Shown one piece after another: positions 29,641 to 38,362 of a stretch of DNA of 39,283 bases (position 1 is the first letter of the stretch; each line of letters starts with the position of its first letter). The notes beneath the pieces were generated by a model, which worked only from the letters and a program-made list of their open reading frames with translations, did not search any database and was not told the origin of the DNA. Source of the DNA: an uncultured Erwinia sp. (GTDB lineage Bacteria > Pseudomonadota > Gammaproteobacteria > Enterobacterales > Enterobacteriaceae); the NCBI GenBank assembly GCA_913775305.1, contig CAJYIY010000071.1:1-39283 (forward strand), given 5' to 3'. Both the position numbers and the translations under genes were made by a program.

Positions 29641-30396
29641 ATGTCTGTTCACCTGTTAATTATTGATGCGCTGAATCTGATTCGGCGCATTCACGCGGTT
29701 CAGGGATCGCCCTGTCAGGAAGCCTGCCTGAATGCGGTCAGGCAGTTGCTGATGCACAGCCAGCCGACCCATGCGGTGGCGGTGTTTGATGATGAGGATC
29801 GGCATGAAAGCTGGCGACATCAGCTGTTGCCGGATTACAAAGCGGGTCGTTCGCCGATGCCAGACTCTCTGCGCGATGAGATGCCATTGCTGCGGGCCGC
29901 GTTTGCCCGTCTCGGCGTTGCCAGCTGGCACTCTGCCGGTGATGAAGCGGACGACCTTGCCGCTACGCTGGCCAGCAAAGTCGCCTCTGCGGGCCATCAG
30001 GCTACGATTGTTTCCACCGACAAAGGCTACTGCCAGCTGCTGGCTCCGCAGGTGATGATCCGGGATTACTTCCAGAAACGCTGGCTGGACGTCCCGTTTA
30101 TTACCGCCGAGTTTGGTGTTGCTCCCGCACAGCTCACCGACTACTGGGGGCTGGCCGGAATCGGCAGCAGTAAGATCCCGGGCGTTGCCGGGATCGGCGG
30201 GAAAAGCGCAACGCTACTGCTACAGCAGTTTGGCACGCTGGCGGAGATCTACCGCCAGATTGATGCGGTGCCCGATAAATGGCGCACGAAGTTAACTGAA
30301 CATCGGCGGATGGCTGAGATTTGCAAACAGGTTGCCACGCTGAGAACCGACCTGCAGCTGGAAGGTAACCTGAAGGATTTACGGCTACCGGCCTGA
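29641..30396 (+). CDS. xni: Flap endonuclease Xni (ExoIX)
   Basis: Xni (251 residues, as E. coli) belongs to the 5'-nuclease family (the nuclease part of DNA polymerase I) and acts on flaps; its role in the cell is minor or redundant with PolA. The active-site acidic clusters are visible: [38 protein letters not shown] and [10 protein letters not shown]. The helix-hairpin-helix motif is [14 protein letters not shown]. Xni-type proteins characteristically lack some of the second-metal carboxylates. It follows ppnN by 39 bases and converges on rlmM. Confidence 0.94.
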   Translation: MSVHLLIIDALNLIRRIHAVQGSPCQEACLNAVRQLLMHSQPTHAVAVFDDEDRHESWRHQLLPDYKAGRSPMPDSLRDEMPLLRAAFARLGVASWHSAGDEADDLAATLASKVASAGHQATIVSTDKGYCQLLAPQVMIRDYFQKRWLDVPFITAEFGVAPAQLTDYWGLAGIGSSKIPGVAGIGGKSATLLLQQFGTLAEIYRQIDAVPDKWRTKLTEHRRMAEICKQVATLRTDLQLEGNLKDLRLPA

Positions 30397-30404
30397 CTGT
30401 GCGC

Positions 30405-30421
30405 CTGCCGCCGTCCGGCAG
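30405..30421. terminator. Weak hairpin between convergent xni and rlmM
   Basis: CTGCCG (30405-30410) and CGGCAG (30416-30421), loop of five. On the plus strand it is followed by CAGGCTCTTT. This is a possible weak terminator for xni. Confidence 0.35.
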
Positions 30422-30444
30422 CAGGCTCTTTAAAGCACGGAGAA

Positions 30445-31545
30445 CTAACGCTCGTCGCGACGGCCGGGAACGGCGCTCCAGATACGGCGAATATGTACCG
30501 TCACCTCTTCGCGATCGTGATACAGCTGGCGCGCCTGGATCTGCGCATTGACCCCTTCCGCCTTCAGCTTTTCTTCGATCATCGCCAGATTCTGGGAAAC
30601 CTCTTCATAGCGCTTTTTCATCGGCAGCTTCAGGTTAAATATCGCTTCCCGGCACCAGCCGTTCAGCAACCAGTCCACCATCAGATTAGCCACGCGAACC
30701 GGTTTTTCCACCATGTCGCAGACCAGCCAGTAGTTGTTATTGCGGTTTGGTCGGTATTTAAAGCCGTCCTCACGCTGGTGAAAGACCTGTCCGGTCTCCA
30801 TCAGGGCGGGTGCCATCGGGCCGTTGTCCACCGCATTCACCATCATGCTGCGCTTCACCAGCTGATAGGTCCAGCCGCCGGGGCAGGCCCCCAGATCCAC
30901 AGCCCACATTCCGCTGGCCAGCCGTTCATCCCATTCGTCGGCAGGAATAAACACGTGGAAGGCTTCTTCCAGCTTCAGCGTAGAGCGGCTTGGTGCATCG
31001 GCAGGGAACTTCAGACGCGGGATGCCCATAAAGAACGGCGAGTTATTGTGCGGCAGTGAGTACCCCACATAGCAGTAGCCTGGCGCTATAAAGAACACGT
31101 GAACCACCGGACGGCGGGGACTTTCATAGTTCAGCAGTACTCCAGCTTTACGCAGGCTGGCGCGCAGCGGTACGGTGAATTTACGGCAGAATTTCAGCAG
31201 CTCTTTGCTGGCGTTGGTGTCCGGCACCTCGACCCGCAGGTCTCCGCCCTTTTCTACCGCGCCGCTGAGCATCCCGACAATCGGAGTAATGCGATCTTCC
31301 TGCGGTAAATCACGCAGCAGTTCACCCACCACGATCATTTGTCGGGCAAAAATCAGCTGGCTGAACTGCAGTTCGCCGATCAGTTTTTCCGCCTCGCCCT
31401 GCTGATAGCACTCAAACAGCACATAGGCGGAGTCTTCTTTCACGCGGGCAAAACCATACACTTCCCGCTCGGCGGCCTTCGCGGTAATTTCCGCGGCGCA
31501 CTCTTTCTCAAAACCCTGACGGCAATAGAGTAAAACTTTATTCAT
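30445..31545 (-). CDS. rlmM: 23S rRNA (cytidine-2498-2'-O)-methyltransferase
   Basis: RlmM (366 residues, as E. coli YgdE) 2'-O-methylates C2498 of 23S rRNA. An N-terminal THUMP-like domain (about 1-170) precedes a Rossmann methyltransferase whose AdoMet motif [12 protein letters not shown] lies at residues 215-226. Later segments [10 protein letters not shown] and [13 protein letters not shown] supply the catalytic Asp and Lys. Its start overlaps the end of ygdD by eight bases, so the two are translationally linked. It converges on xni. Confidence 0.96.
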   Translation of the reverse strand: MNKVLLYCRQGFEKECAAEITAKAAEREVYGFARVKEDSAYVLFECYQQGEAEKLIGELQFSQLIFARQMIVVGELLRDLPQEDRITPIVGMLSGAVEKGGDLRVEVPDTNASKELLKFCRKFTVPLRASLRKAGVLLNYESPRRPVVHVFFIAPGYCYVGYSLPHNNSPFFMGIPRLKFPADAPSRSTLKLEEAFHVFIPADEWDERLASGMWAVDLGACPGGWTYQLVKRSMMVNAVDNGPMAPALMETGQVFHQREDGFKYRPNRNNNYWLVCDMVEKPVRVANLMVDWLLNGWCREAIFNLKLPMKKRYEEVSQNLAMIEEKLKAEGVNAQIQARQLYHDREEVTVHIRRIWSAVPGRRDER

Positions 31546-31933
31546 GGCGTTCTGCCTTTTTGTTCAGACGCAGTGCGCCAATCAACATCAAAATCCAACC
31601 GATCAGGAAGCCGGTGCCGCCAATCGGTGTAACATATACCCAAAATTTCAGGTGTGACAGCGCCAGGCAGTAGAGGCTGCCGCTAAACAGCACCGTGCCC
31701 AGAGCTAAAAACGCGCTGCTCCAGTAGAACCAGATATTGGCGCGACGCAGCATCACCGCCCCCATCCCCAGAATCGCCAGAGTATGAAACGCCTGATACT
31801 CCAGGCCGGTCTTCATCCATGACATCTCTGTCGCGCCCAGAGATTGACTTAACACATGGGCGCCAAATGCCCCAAGTGCAACGAAACAGAGGCCACTAAT
31901 TGCCGAAAAAATCAGCATTACACGACTGGACAT
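31538..31933 (-). CDS. ygdD: DUF423 inner-membrane protein YgdD
   Basis: This 131-residue protein has about four transmembrane helices: residues near 5-28, 42-62, 67-87 and 95-118 are hydrophobic, with the second and third carrying [17 protein letters not shown] and [18 protein letters not shown]. It belongs to the DUF423/TMEM256 family, which has no settled function. The coupling with rlmM through an eight-base overlap is conserved in enterobacteria. gcvA lies 48 bases upstream on the same strand. Confidence 0.92.
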   Translation of the reverse strand: MSSRVMLIFSAISGLCFVALGAFGAHVLSQSLGATEMSWMKTGLEYQAFHTLAILGMGAVMLRRANIWFYWSSAFLALGTVLFSGSLYCLALSHLKFWVYVTPIGGTGFLIGWILMLIGALRLNKKAERHE

Positions 31934-31981
31934 TCAAGAATTCCTCAATCAAACCTGCACTGATGACCGCGTTCTGGCCGG

Positions 31982-32899
31982 TTATTGCTCATAGCGAAAG
32001 CGAAATTTTTCTTGTTCAGTGGCCGCTTTTGCCAGGATCCATTGCCGGAAGGCGGCTATTTTACCCAGTTCTGCCTGACTGTCATGACAAACCAGATAAA
32101 AAGCATTTTTACTGACTAATACATCGTTAAATGGGCATACCAGGCGGCCCGCCTCAATTTCGCTCTGGGCCATCACATTATTCGCCAGCGCCACGCCCTG
32201 CCCGTGAATAGCAGCCTGCAGCACCATAGCACTGTGGCTGAATATCGGGCCCTGCTGCACGTTAATCGCGTTCAGCCCCAGCTGCCGGGTATAGGCCTGC
32301 CAGTCCCGACGCGACGCGTCATGCAGTAACGTGTGGCGGCTCAGCACGGCGGGCGAAGTCAGCGGATGTTCACCGGTCAACAGCTGCGGCGAACACACCG
32401 GCAGCAGATATTCTGCATACAGTTTTTCCACCCTCAGCCCCGGCCAGTTACCGCGACCGTAGAAAATCGCCACATCGACATCGTCGGCCAGTTTCTCTTC
32501 GTCGCGGTCCACGGCCTGAATGCGAACATCAATGCCCGGATAAGCTGAGTTAAAGCTGGTCAGCCTTGGAACCAGCCACTGAATGGCAAAACTCGGCAGC
32601 AGACTGACGGTCAGTGCCCCCTTGGCACTGCGCGCCTGAAGCTTACGGGTGGCATCATTCAGTGCGGTAAAAATCTCTTTTATGTCGAGATAATAACTCT
32701 GTCCTTCCTCGGTCAGCAGCAGAGACCGGTTGCGCCGGCGAAACAGCTTAAGACCAAGGAAATCCTCTAAGGATTTAATTTGATGGCTGACGGCAGCCTG
32801 GGTCACAAACAGCTCTTCTGCAGCTTTAGTAAAGCTGAGATGACGGGCAGCGGCGTCAAAAACACGCAACGCATTAAGCGGTGGTAAACGTTTAGACAT
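31982..32899 (-). CDS. gcvA: Glycine cleavage system transcriptional regulator GcvA
   Basis: GcvA (305 residues, equal to E. coli and nearly identical) is a LysR regulator that activates gcvTHP when glycine is present, represses it with GcvR when it is not, and activates the divergent small-RNA gene gcvB. The helix-turn-helix is AARHLSFTKAAEELFVTQAAVSHQIK (read as two parts, RHLSFTKAAEELF and VTQAAVSHQI), about residues 17-43; the effector domain follows. The ATG at 32899 (MSKRLPPLNALRVFD) matches the family; an in-frame ATG 24 bases earlier does not. An ATTAG element (32957-32961, reverse of CTAAT, the GcvA half-site) lies in the divergent gap. Confidence 0.97.
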   Translation of the reverse strand: MSKRLPPLNALRVFDAAARHLSFTKAAEELFVTQAAVSHQIKSLEDFLGLKLFRRRNRSLLLTEEGQSYYLDIKEIFTALNDATRKLQARSAKGALTVSLLPSFAIQWLVPRLTSFNSAYPGIDVRIQAVDRDEEKLADDVDVAIFYGRGNWPGLRVEKLYAEYLLPVCSPQLLTGEHPLTSPAVLSRHTLLHDASRRDWQAYTRQLGLNAINVQQGPIFSHSAMVLQAAIHGQGVALANNVMAQSEIEAGRLVCPFNDVLVSKNAFYLVCHDSQAELGKIAAFRQWILAKAATEQEKFRFRYEQ

Positions 32900-32993
32900 A
32901 GTAGATGGGCACTTTTGATTCACAGCCTGGGGTTACTTTCCAATAAAGAGTAACGTATTAGTTTTTTTTATCCGAGACATTATAATTTGTCCG

Positions 32994-33022
32994 TTGAGGA
33001 ACTACCAGCAAATACCTATAGT
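32994..33022 (+). promoter_or_regulatory. gcvB promoter
   Basis: TTGAGG (32994-32999), 17 bases, then TATAGT (33017-33022), six bases before the ACTTCC start of GcvB at 33029. The spacing is ideal and the position matches the E. coli gene. Confidence 0.85.
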
Positions 33023-33028
33023 TGCCGC

Positions 33029-33234
33029 ACTTCCTGAGCCGGAACGAAAAGTGTTTTGAATTTTCGCGTTAACACGCTGAATTTTGAGGGCTTTTGGCTT
33101 GTGGTCGTGATGTTGTGTTTGCAATTGACCTGACTATTTTAAGGTCTGGTAGCCTGGCTACCGTTTATTCCTGTAGATTTACCCTGTCTGTCCATAGTGA
33201 TTTTTACAGCACCGCAAACTGCGGTGCTTTTTTT
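33029..33234 (+). ncRNA. gcvB: GcvB small RNA
   Basis: GcvB is an Hfq-dependent RNA that represses many amino-acid and peptide transporter mRNAs (for example dppA, oppA). The first bases ACTTCCTGAGCCGGAACGAA match E. coli exactly. The GU-rich target-pairing R1 region is at about 33091-33125 and contains GTGATGTTGTGTTTGC; R2, with ACCCTGTCTGTCCATAGTG, is at 33181-33199. The 3' end is a strong terminator: GCACCGC (33209-33215) and GCGGTGC (33221-33227) followed by seven T. From memory of the E. coli sequence, R1 lacks one GUUGU-type repeat, and the internal terminator stem (33148-33162) has lost its T-run. It is divergent from gcvA and convergent with ygdI. Confidence 0.95.
33209..33234 (+). 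terminator. Terminator of gcvB
   Basis: A perfect 7-bp stem (33209-33215 and 33221-33227) with a five-base loop and a run of seven T (33228-33234). It lies in the gap between gcvB and the convergent ygdI. Confidence 0.93.
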
Positions 33235-33249
33235 ATTTCCGTTCAAAAA

Positions 33250-33474
33250 TTACTGCCCAATCTCAGCCATCTCTTTCACATCGGAACGGTTAATCTGCTG
33301 CTTGTTGCCATTAGCGTCTTTGTAGCTGATCATACCGGTATCGTTATCAACGGATGGTTTACCCTCAGCAACAATTGTGCGTCCGTCATTGGTGTGCATC
33401 ACATAGTTACTTGAACAGGCAGCCAGGGTGAACGTCATTGCACCTGCGACCAGAACTGCGGCTAATTTTTTCAT
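33250..33474 (-). CDS. ygdI: YgdI/YgdR family lipoprotein
   Basis: This 74-residue lipoprotein precursor has the signal MKKLAAVLVAGAMTFTLAAC, with lipobox LAAC and Cys20; Ser at +2 points to the outer membrane. The rest, with NYVMHTNDGRTIV and MISYKDANGNKQQINRSDV, is the DUF903/YgdI-R SH3-like fold. Its function is unknown in E. coli. The ATG at 33474 opens the signal peptide and has AAGGAG seven bases upstream (33482-33487); the frame is open 44 codons further but without support. Single-gene unit, convergent with gcvB and divergent from csdA. Confidence 0.95.
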   Translation of the reverse strand: MKKLAAVLVAGAMTFTLAACSSNYVMHTNDGRTIVAEGKPSVDNDTGMISYKDANGNKQQINRSDVKEMAEIGQ

Positions 33475-33669
33475 CTTTATCTCCTTGCAGATAGTAATGC
33501 GAAAATACCCGCTTCGTGACCTGTAAACCGACAAATGGCAATAAAAATACTGACAAGACGGTTTTCCATATGCGGGTGATAGCTTAAAGCATGCAATATT
33601 CAGCATAACCCGCTTTTTCAGCTTTGCCAGGAAACCACCGTTTTTTCAGTCTGAACTCAATGAATCTAC

Positions 33670-33684
33670 TAACCCGCAGGGTTA
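33670..33684 (+). promoter_or_regulatory. Inverted repeat just upstream of the csdA ribosome-binding site
   Basis: TAACCC (33670-33675) and GGGTTA (33679-33684) form a 6-bp hairpin with a three-base loop, ending two bases before the csdA Shine-Dalgarno GAGGAG (33687-33692). It could be an operator or a translation-modulating stem. The function is unknown. Confidence 0.35.
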
Positions 33685-33695
33685 ATGAGGAGTGT

Positions 33696-34901
33696 ATGAA
33701 GTCATTTACCCCGCAGCAGTTCCGCCAGCAGTTTCCGGCACTAAACGAAAACGGCTGTTACCTCGACAGCGCAGCCACCACGCTGAAACCGCAGCCGGTG
33801 ATTGAGGCAACGGAACAGTTTTATCGTCTGAGCGCAGGCACCGTTCACCGCAGTCAGTTTGCTGCCGCCCGCCGCCTGACCGAATGCTACGAAAATGCCC
33901 GACAGCAGGTGGCTGACCTGCTTAATGCGGCCGATGCCCACAGCATCATCTGGACCAAAGGCACGACAGAAGCGATCAATCTTGTTGCCCAAAGCTATCT
34001 GCGCCCCCAACTGCAGCCGGGCGATGAGATCCTCGTCAGCGAAGCAGAACACCATGCCAACCTGGTACCCTGGTTGATGGTAGCTGAGCAGACCGGTGCA
34101 AAAGTCGTGAAATGGCCAATTGGCCCGAACCGCCTGCCGGACATGGCCCGCCTTGCCTCGTTGCTTGGGCCACGCACACGTCTGCTGGCTGTTGGGCAGA
34201 TGTCCAACGTGACCGGCGGCTGTCCGGATCTGGCAACCATCATTCCCCTTGCCCATGCGGCAGGCGCCAAAGTGATGGTCGATGGCGCGCAGGGCGTCGT
34301 TCACTGCCCACCGGATGTGCAGGCTCTGGATATTGATTTCTATGCTTTTTCCGGCCATAAGCTTTACGGTCCGACGGGAATAGGGGCGCTGTATGGGAAA
34401 TCCGACCTGCTTAGCCGGATGTCGCCATGGCAGGGCGGCGGTAAAATGCTGACCACCGTCAGCTTTGATGGCTATACGCCACAGGCCGCACCCTGGCGTT
34501 TTGAACCGGGAACGCCAAACGTTGCGGGCGTGGTCGGCTTAAGCGCAGCGCTGACGTGGCTGGATACCATTGATGTCGCCGCAGCAGAGCGCTGGTCCTG
34601 CAATCTGGCGGATTCAGCCGAAGCCCGGCTGTCCTCGCTGCCGGGTTTCCGCAGCTTTCGTAGCAGCGGCTCCAGCCTGCTGGCCTTTGATATTCCCGGA
34701 GTGCATCACAGCGATTTAGTGACGCTGCTGGCAGAAAGCGGGATTGCCCTGCGCTCCGGGCAGCACTGCGCTCAGCCTTTACTGGCGGCGCTGGGCGTTA
34801 ACGGTACACTGCGTGCCTCATTTGCCCCCTATAATACGCTTTCCGATGTGGACGCGCTGACTGCGGCCATGACTACCGCCCTGACACTACTGGCAGACTG
34901 A
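33696..34901 (+). CDS. csdA: Cysteine desulfurase CsdA
   Basis: CsdA (401 residues, as E. coli) is a SufS-like, PLP-dependent class V aminotransferase-fold enzyme that removes sulfur from cysteine and passes it as a persulfide to CsdE. The PLP lysine is Lys222 in AFSGHKLYGPTG; the persulfide-forming Cys358 is in RSGQHCAQPL; AEHHANLVPW and DGAQGVVH are also intact. The ATG at 33696 has GAGGAG four bases upstream and matches the family length; earlier in-frame ATGs do not. It forms an operon with csdE, three bases downstream. Confidence 0.96.
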   Translation: MKSFTPQQFRQQFPALNENGCYLDSAATTLKPQPVIEATEQFYRLSAGTVHRSQFAAARRLTECYENARQQVADLLNAADAHSIIWTKGTTEAINLVAQSYLRPQLQPGDEILVSEAEHHANLVPWLMVAEQTGAKVVKWPIGPNRLPDMARLASLLGPRTRLLAVGQMSNVTGGCPDLATIIPLAHAAGAKVMVDGAQGVVHCPPDVQALDIDFYAFSGHKLYGPTGIGALYGKSDLLSRMSPWQGGGKMLTTVSFDGYTPQAAPWRFEPGTPNVAGVVGLSAALTWLDTIDVAAAERWSCNLADSAEARLSSLPGFRSFRSSGSSLLAFDIPGVHHSDLVTLLAESGIALRSGQHCAQPLLAALGVNGTLRASFAPYNTLSDVDALTAAMTTALTLLAD

Positions 34902-34904
34902 TTA

Positions 34905-35354
34905 ATGAGTAAAGAAATGCTTGCTCCGCATCCTTTTGGCACACAGGTCACTTTCGACGATCTGCTTGGGCAGTTCAGCGCCTTCAAACACTGGGAAGAT
35001 CGCTACCGCCAGCTGATTCTGCTGGGCAAACGGCTGCCGGCCCTGCCAGACGAGCTGAAAACAGATGGCATTGAGCTAAGCGGTTGTGAAAACCGCGTCT
35101 GGTTAGGTCATCAACGTCTGGCTGAGGGTCGCCTGCACTTTTATGGCGACAGCGAAGGTCGCATTGTCCGCGGGCTGTTGGCCATATTACTCTGCGGGAT
35201 AGAGGGAAAAACGGTGGCTGAGCTGCGTAACAGCAATCCGCTGGCGTTATTCGAGCAGCTTGAGTTGCAAACACAGCTCAGCGCCTCGCGTAGCGCCGGA
35301 CTTCAGGCGCTGGCGGACGCGGTATTACGGACGGCTAATCGTTATCCAGCGTAA
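34905..35354 (+). CDS. csdE: Sulfur acceptor protein CsdE
   Basis: CsdE (149 residues; E. coli YgdK 147) is the SufE-like partner that takes the persulfide from CsdA on Cys61, seen in [24 protein letters not shown] is replaced here by [14 protein letters not shown], and the C-terminal AQLSASRS-like segment reads [14 protein letters not shown]. In E. coli, the CsdA-CsdE-CsdL(TcdA) path supports cyclisation of the t6A tRNA nucleoside; tcdA lies 0.5 kb away here. Its last 20 bases overlap the end of a convergent gene on the minus strand. Confidence 0.95.
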   Translation: MSKEMLAPHPFGTQVTFDDLLGQFSAFKHWEDRYRQLILLGKRLPALPDELKTDGIELSGCENRVWLGHQRLAEGRLHFYGDSEGRIVRGLLAILLCGIEGKTVAELRNSNPLALFEQLELQTQLSASRSAGLQALADAVLRTANRYPA

Positions 35355-35748
35355 ACTTCAGCACGTCATTACTGCAGCCGGTAAACATCTGTCTATGGGG
35401 TGACGTGTCGGGACCGTACAGCTTGAGTTCCCGGCGCCGGGTTTCCTCATCCACCTCAGGGCTTTTGTGATTCTGACTGCAGGCCGGATTACGCGCATCC
35501 CGATCAAGCTGTTGCTGAAGATAGTGCTGCTGGTTCTGCTGTTCGATCAGTTGCTGCTGTTCTTGCTGGCGAGCAATCTCTTCCGGGCTCCAGCGCGATG
35601 CTGCGGGAGGTTTTACGGCAGGAGTCTTATCAGGGTTTTGCCGATCCCAGCTCGCCGGATCCTGCGGTTGCCAGGAAAAATCATGCTGCGCTGCCTGCAC
35701 ATTGAGTGCCATCGACAACCCCGCCAGCAGCATCATTATCTTTACCAT
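35335..35748 (-). CDS. Unrecognised exported Gln-rich protein
   Basis: I do not recognise this protein. It is 137 residues from the ATG at 35748 and starts with a clear signal peptide ([20 protein letters not shown], cleavage about residue 20). [19 protein letters not shown] linker follows, then a strongly Gln-rich, probably helical segment (about 61-82), then a C-terminal part with two cysteines (Cys90 and Cys125) that could form a disulfide. It is likely periplasmic. GGAG lies nine bases before the chosen ATG. E. coli has no gene between csdE and tcdA. Its 3' end overlaps csdE by 20 bases in convergent orientation, and it is downstream of tcdA on the same strand, separated by 100 bases. A longer frame from 35832 is possible but would hide the signal peptide. 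Confidence 0.65.
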   Translation of the reverse strand: MVKIMMLLAGLSMALNVQAAQHDFSWQPQDPASWDRQNPDKTPAVKPPAASRWSPEEIARQQEQQQLIEQQNQQHYLQQQLDRDARNPACSQNHKSPEVDEETRRRELKLYGPDTSPHRQMFTGCSNDVLKFTLDND

Positions 35749-35848
35749 ACCGTTCGACTCCGAAAAAAGGCAGATAACGCTTATCATGTCATGCGTCACG
35801 CCTGACAAACGTGATTCACTTAGCAGCCGCATTGAAGCAGCAACAATA

Positions 35849-36661
35849 TCAGCGGGCGCTTTCCTGACGTGCGGCTTTTGCCATCATCTTTTTCAGCGCA
35901 TGCGCTACGGCAATAAAGCCAAAAGTCGCGGTAACCATCGTCGCTGCGCCAAAACCCGATGCGCAATCCATCCGCTTTGGCCCCTCGGCGGTGCTGCGCG
36001 AGGCGCAAACCGAACCGTCAGGCTGCGGATACTTCAGCGCCTCGGTTGAGAACACACAGTCGATGCCGAGCTTGCCCTTGCTGCCTTTAACAATTTGAAA
36101 ATCGCTCTTCAGCCGCTCACGCAGCCTGGCGGCCAGCGGATCCTGAATGGTTTTCGCCAGGTCCGCCACCTGAATCTGCGTCGGGTCGATTTGCCCCCCC
36201 GCCCCACCGGTGGTGACCAGCGGTATCTTATTTCGTCGGCACCACGCCAGCAGCGCCGCTTTGGGCCGCACGCTGTCGATGGCATCAATGACATAGCTGA
36301 ACCCCTGGTCCATCAGCGCTGCCGTATTTTCCGGGGTAATAAAATCATCCACGCAGGTGACGCGGCATTCCGGATTAATCGCCAGAATGCGTTCTGCCAT
36401 CACCTCAGTTTTTGCCTTACCGACATTCCCCTTCAGCGCATGGATTTGACGATTAGTATTGGTTACGCAAACATCGTCCATATCAATCAGCGTTATCGCG
36501 CCGATACCGGTACGCGCCAGGGCTTCAGCGGCCCAGGAACCCACGCCGCCAATGCCGACGACACAGACGTGAGCCTCAGCAAACAGCTGCAGCGCAGACT
36601 GACCGTACAGCCGCGCCGTACCGCCAAAGCGTTGCAGCCAGGCGTCAGATAAAGCAGTCAT
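35849..36661 (-). CDS. tcdA: tRNA threonylcarbamoyladenosine dehydratase
   Basis: TcdA, also CsdL/YgdL (270 residues; E. coli 268), is an E1/ThiF-like ATP-dependent enzyme that cyclises t6A37 to ct6A37 in tRNA. The Rossmann loop is VVGIGGVGSWAAEAL near residues 33-47; DMDDVCVTNTNRQ supplies metal and adenylate contacts; TTGGAGGQIDPTQI and FGFIAVAHALKKM near the C-terminus are conserved. In E. coli, CsdE feeds it with sulfur-linked help. It follows mltA by 51 bases on the same strand, with a hairpin terminator between, and precedes the Gln-rich exported gene. Confidence 0.96.
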   Translation of the reverse strand: MTALSDAWLQRFGGTARLYGQSALQLFAEAHVCVVGIGGVGSWAAEALARTGIGAITLIDMDDVCVTNTNRQIHALKGNVGKAKTEVMAERILAINPECRVTCVDDFITPENTAALMDQGFSYVIDAIDSVRPKAALLAWCRRNKIPLVTTGGAGGQIDPTQIQVADLAKTIQDPLAARLRERLKSDFQIVKGSKGKLGIDCVFSTEALKYPQPDGSVCASRSTAEGPKRMDCASGFGAATMVTATFGFIAVAHALKKMMAKAARQESAR

Positions 36662-36674
36662 TCATTGTTCCTCG

Positions 36675-36704
36675 AAAAAGACATCGGGCCGGTTACCCGG
36701 CCCG
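36675..36704 (-). terminator. Intrinsic terminator of mltA
   Basis: CGGGCCGG (36685-36692) and CCGGCCCG (36697-36704), an 8-bp stem with a four-base loop. On the minus strand it is followed by ATGTC and TTTTT (36675-36679). It begins eight bases after the mltA stop codon and ends in the tcdA leader. Confidence 0.6.
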
Positions 36705-36712
36705 TGATGGAC

Positions 36713-37861
36713 TTACTGGCTGACCAGTAACGAGCCCTGCGTTGGGTTTTGCGCGGAGGCAGAAGAGAACAGCGGCATACCGGTTCCCGGGGCGGCTTTC
36801 AGCACCCAGACGCGGCCATAGTGATTATACCATCCGGCCATATGTCCGGCTTCCGGGCCAATACCCTGATAAATATCGAAGTGCTGCCCTTTGATAGCGC
36901 CGCCAACATCCAGCGACACCATCATACGCATCTCGTATTTTCCGTTGAATTTACCGTTGTTGTCCAGCAGCGGGATCTCTGCCAGCAGCGCGGTTCCCGG
37001 TGGGATCAGCGAACGGTCAGCCGCCACTGAGGCTTTCGCAATCAGCGGAACGGCGCTGGCTCCGCGAACCGGCGCAAAATTCTCCGGCTTAAAGAAGACG
37101 AATGAGGGATTCTGCTCAAGCAGTTCACGCACCTCTTCCGGGCTGTGGTTTTCACCCCACTGACGAATAGCCTGCATCGACATATCTTCGCGCTTCACCT
37201 CGCCGCGATCGATCAACACTTTACCGATACTGCGATAGGCATGGCCATTCTTTCCACCGTAGCCGAAGAACATCAGCGGACGGCCGTCGCCGTAATCGAC
37301 ATAGCCGCTGCCCTGCACATCCATAATAAAGTTATCCATCAGCGAATTGCTCCAGGCTGCAATATAGCGATCTCCGAGCGCTCCGCTGTAGATCTGTGCC
37401 CGGCTGGGCAGCTTGCCCTTTCCGCGCGGTGGCATGCGGTATAAGGGATACTGGAACTCACCCTGACGGGTGTAACGCGCCTGAATCACCGGCGTATAAT
37501 AGCCGGTAAACTGCACGTTGCCGTAGTTATCGGCGCCTTCCATCTGCCAGGCATCAAGACCGAACTGACGTAGCTGGCGGGTATCACCGCCGGCCATCAG
37601 CCAGCTTTGAATCGCGCTGTAGGTGCCGGCCTGACGTGAATACATGCTGGAAGACGTCGAGCGGATCTGCGAAATCTGATCGGCAAAGTCCTTACCGTTT
37701 ACCGGGCGCCCTTTGGCATTGGGTTGATTAACCAGAGCCAGCGGTTGCTCCAGCTTACCGTCCTTATACTGCTGACCGCGATCGGTCGGTTTTGATGAAC
37801 ACCCAACCAGCAGCGCCATCAGCGTGCCGGTTACCAGATATTTAGCCCAATGTCCTTTCAT
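36713..37861 (-). CDS. mltA: Membrane-bound lytic murein transglycosylase A
   Basis: MltA (382 residues; E. coli 365) is an outer-membrane lipoprotein that cleaves the glycan strands of peptidoglycan with 1,6-anhydro ring formation. The signal peptide ends at the lipobox LLVGC with Cys21, followed by Ser at +2, which favours outer-membrane sorting. The 3D and MltA domains follow; the catalytic Asp318 is in SLDVGGAIKGQHFD, and YWAFGDGR-like segments are represented by YGDGRPLMFFGYGGKNGHAY. The C-terminal tail (about 20 residues, ending GSLLVSQ) is longer than in E. coli. It is a single gene with its own terminator, divergent from the tRNA genes across about 200 bases. Confidence 0.96.
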   Translation of the reverse strand: MKGHWAKYLVTGTLMALLVGCSSKPTDRGQQYKDGKLEQPLALVNQPNAKGRPVNGKDFADQISQIRSTSSSMYSRQAGTYSAIQSWLMAGGDTRQLRQFGLDAWQMEGADNYGNVQFTGYYTPVIQARYTRQGEFQYPLYRMPPRGKGKLPSRAQIYSGALGDRYIAAWSNSLMDNFIMDVQGSGYVDYGDGRPLMFFGYGGKNGHAYRSIGKVLIDRGEVKREDMSMQAIRQWGENHSPEEVRELLEQNPSFVFFKPENFAPVRGASAVPLIAKASVAADRSLIPPGTALLAEIPLLDNNGKFNGKYEMRMMVSLDVGGAIKGQHFDIYQGIGPEAGHMAGWYNHYGRVWVLKAAPGTGMPLFSSASAQNPTQGSLLVSQ

Positions 37862-38024
37862 CCCTCATCCACCTTTATGCAGAAACCCTGCGCGAAGATA
37901 GCAAAGCCACTGACATAATTAAATGAGCCAACGACTGCGCCGCTCTGATTTGTGCAACATTTCACCATCTGGTCCAAAAAATGAGTGGAAGGCACAGTTT
38001 TTCCTACTTATCGTAAAAAAGGGG

Positions 38025-38052
38025 TTGCAAGAAAAACCATGCGGCGTATAGT
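38025..38052 (+). promoter_or_regulatory. Promoter of the initiator tRNA operon
   Basis: TTGCAA (38025-38030), 16 bases, TATAGT (38047-38052), then GCGC and only 13 bases to the first tRNA. The GC-rich discriminator after the -10 box is typical of stable-RNA promoters repressed by ppGpp (known for the class; inferred here). Confidence 0.75.
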
Positions 38053-38065
38053 GCGCATCCACGGA

Positions 38066-38142
<77 letters not shown>

Positions 38143-38202
38143 ATTCGCAGCGGTAATGCGAAAACAGTAAAGAAAGCGTCGCGATGGAAGCGACAACACG
38201 GA

Positions 38203-38279
<77 letters not shown>

Positions 38280-38282
38280 ATC

Positions 38283-38308
38283 AAACACCCTTCAGGGTGT
38301 TTTTTTTT
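38283..38308 (+). terminator. Terminator of the tRNA-fMet operon
   Basis: AAACACCC (38283-38290) and GGGTGTTT (38295-38302), loop TTCA, followed by a run of T to 38308. It lies four bases after the second tRNA. Confidence 0.93.
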
Positions 38309-38362
38309 ATCTGCCGTTTACCCAACGAAGCAAAGCGGACGGTTTCCCGCCCCACTCCTCTG

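Noticed and set aside
33094..33414. 106-codon plus-strand ORF
   Set aside because: It overlaps the gcvB RNA, its terminator and then ygdI in antisense.
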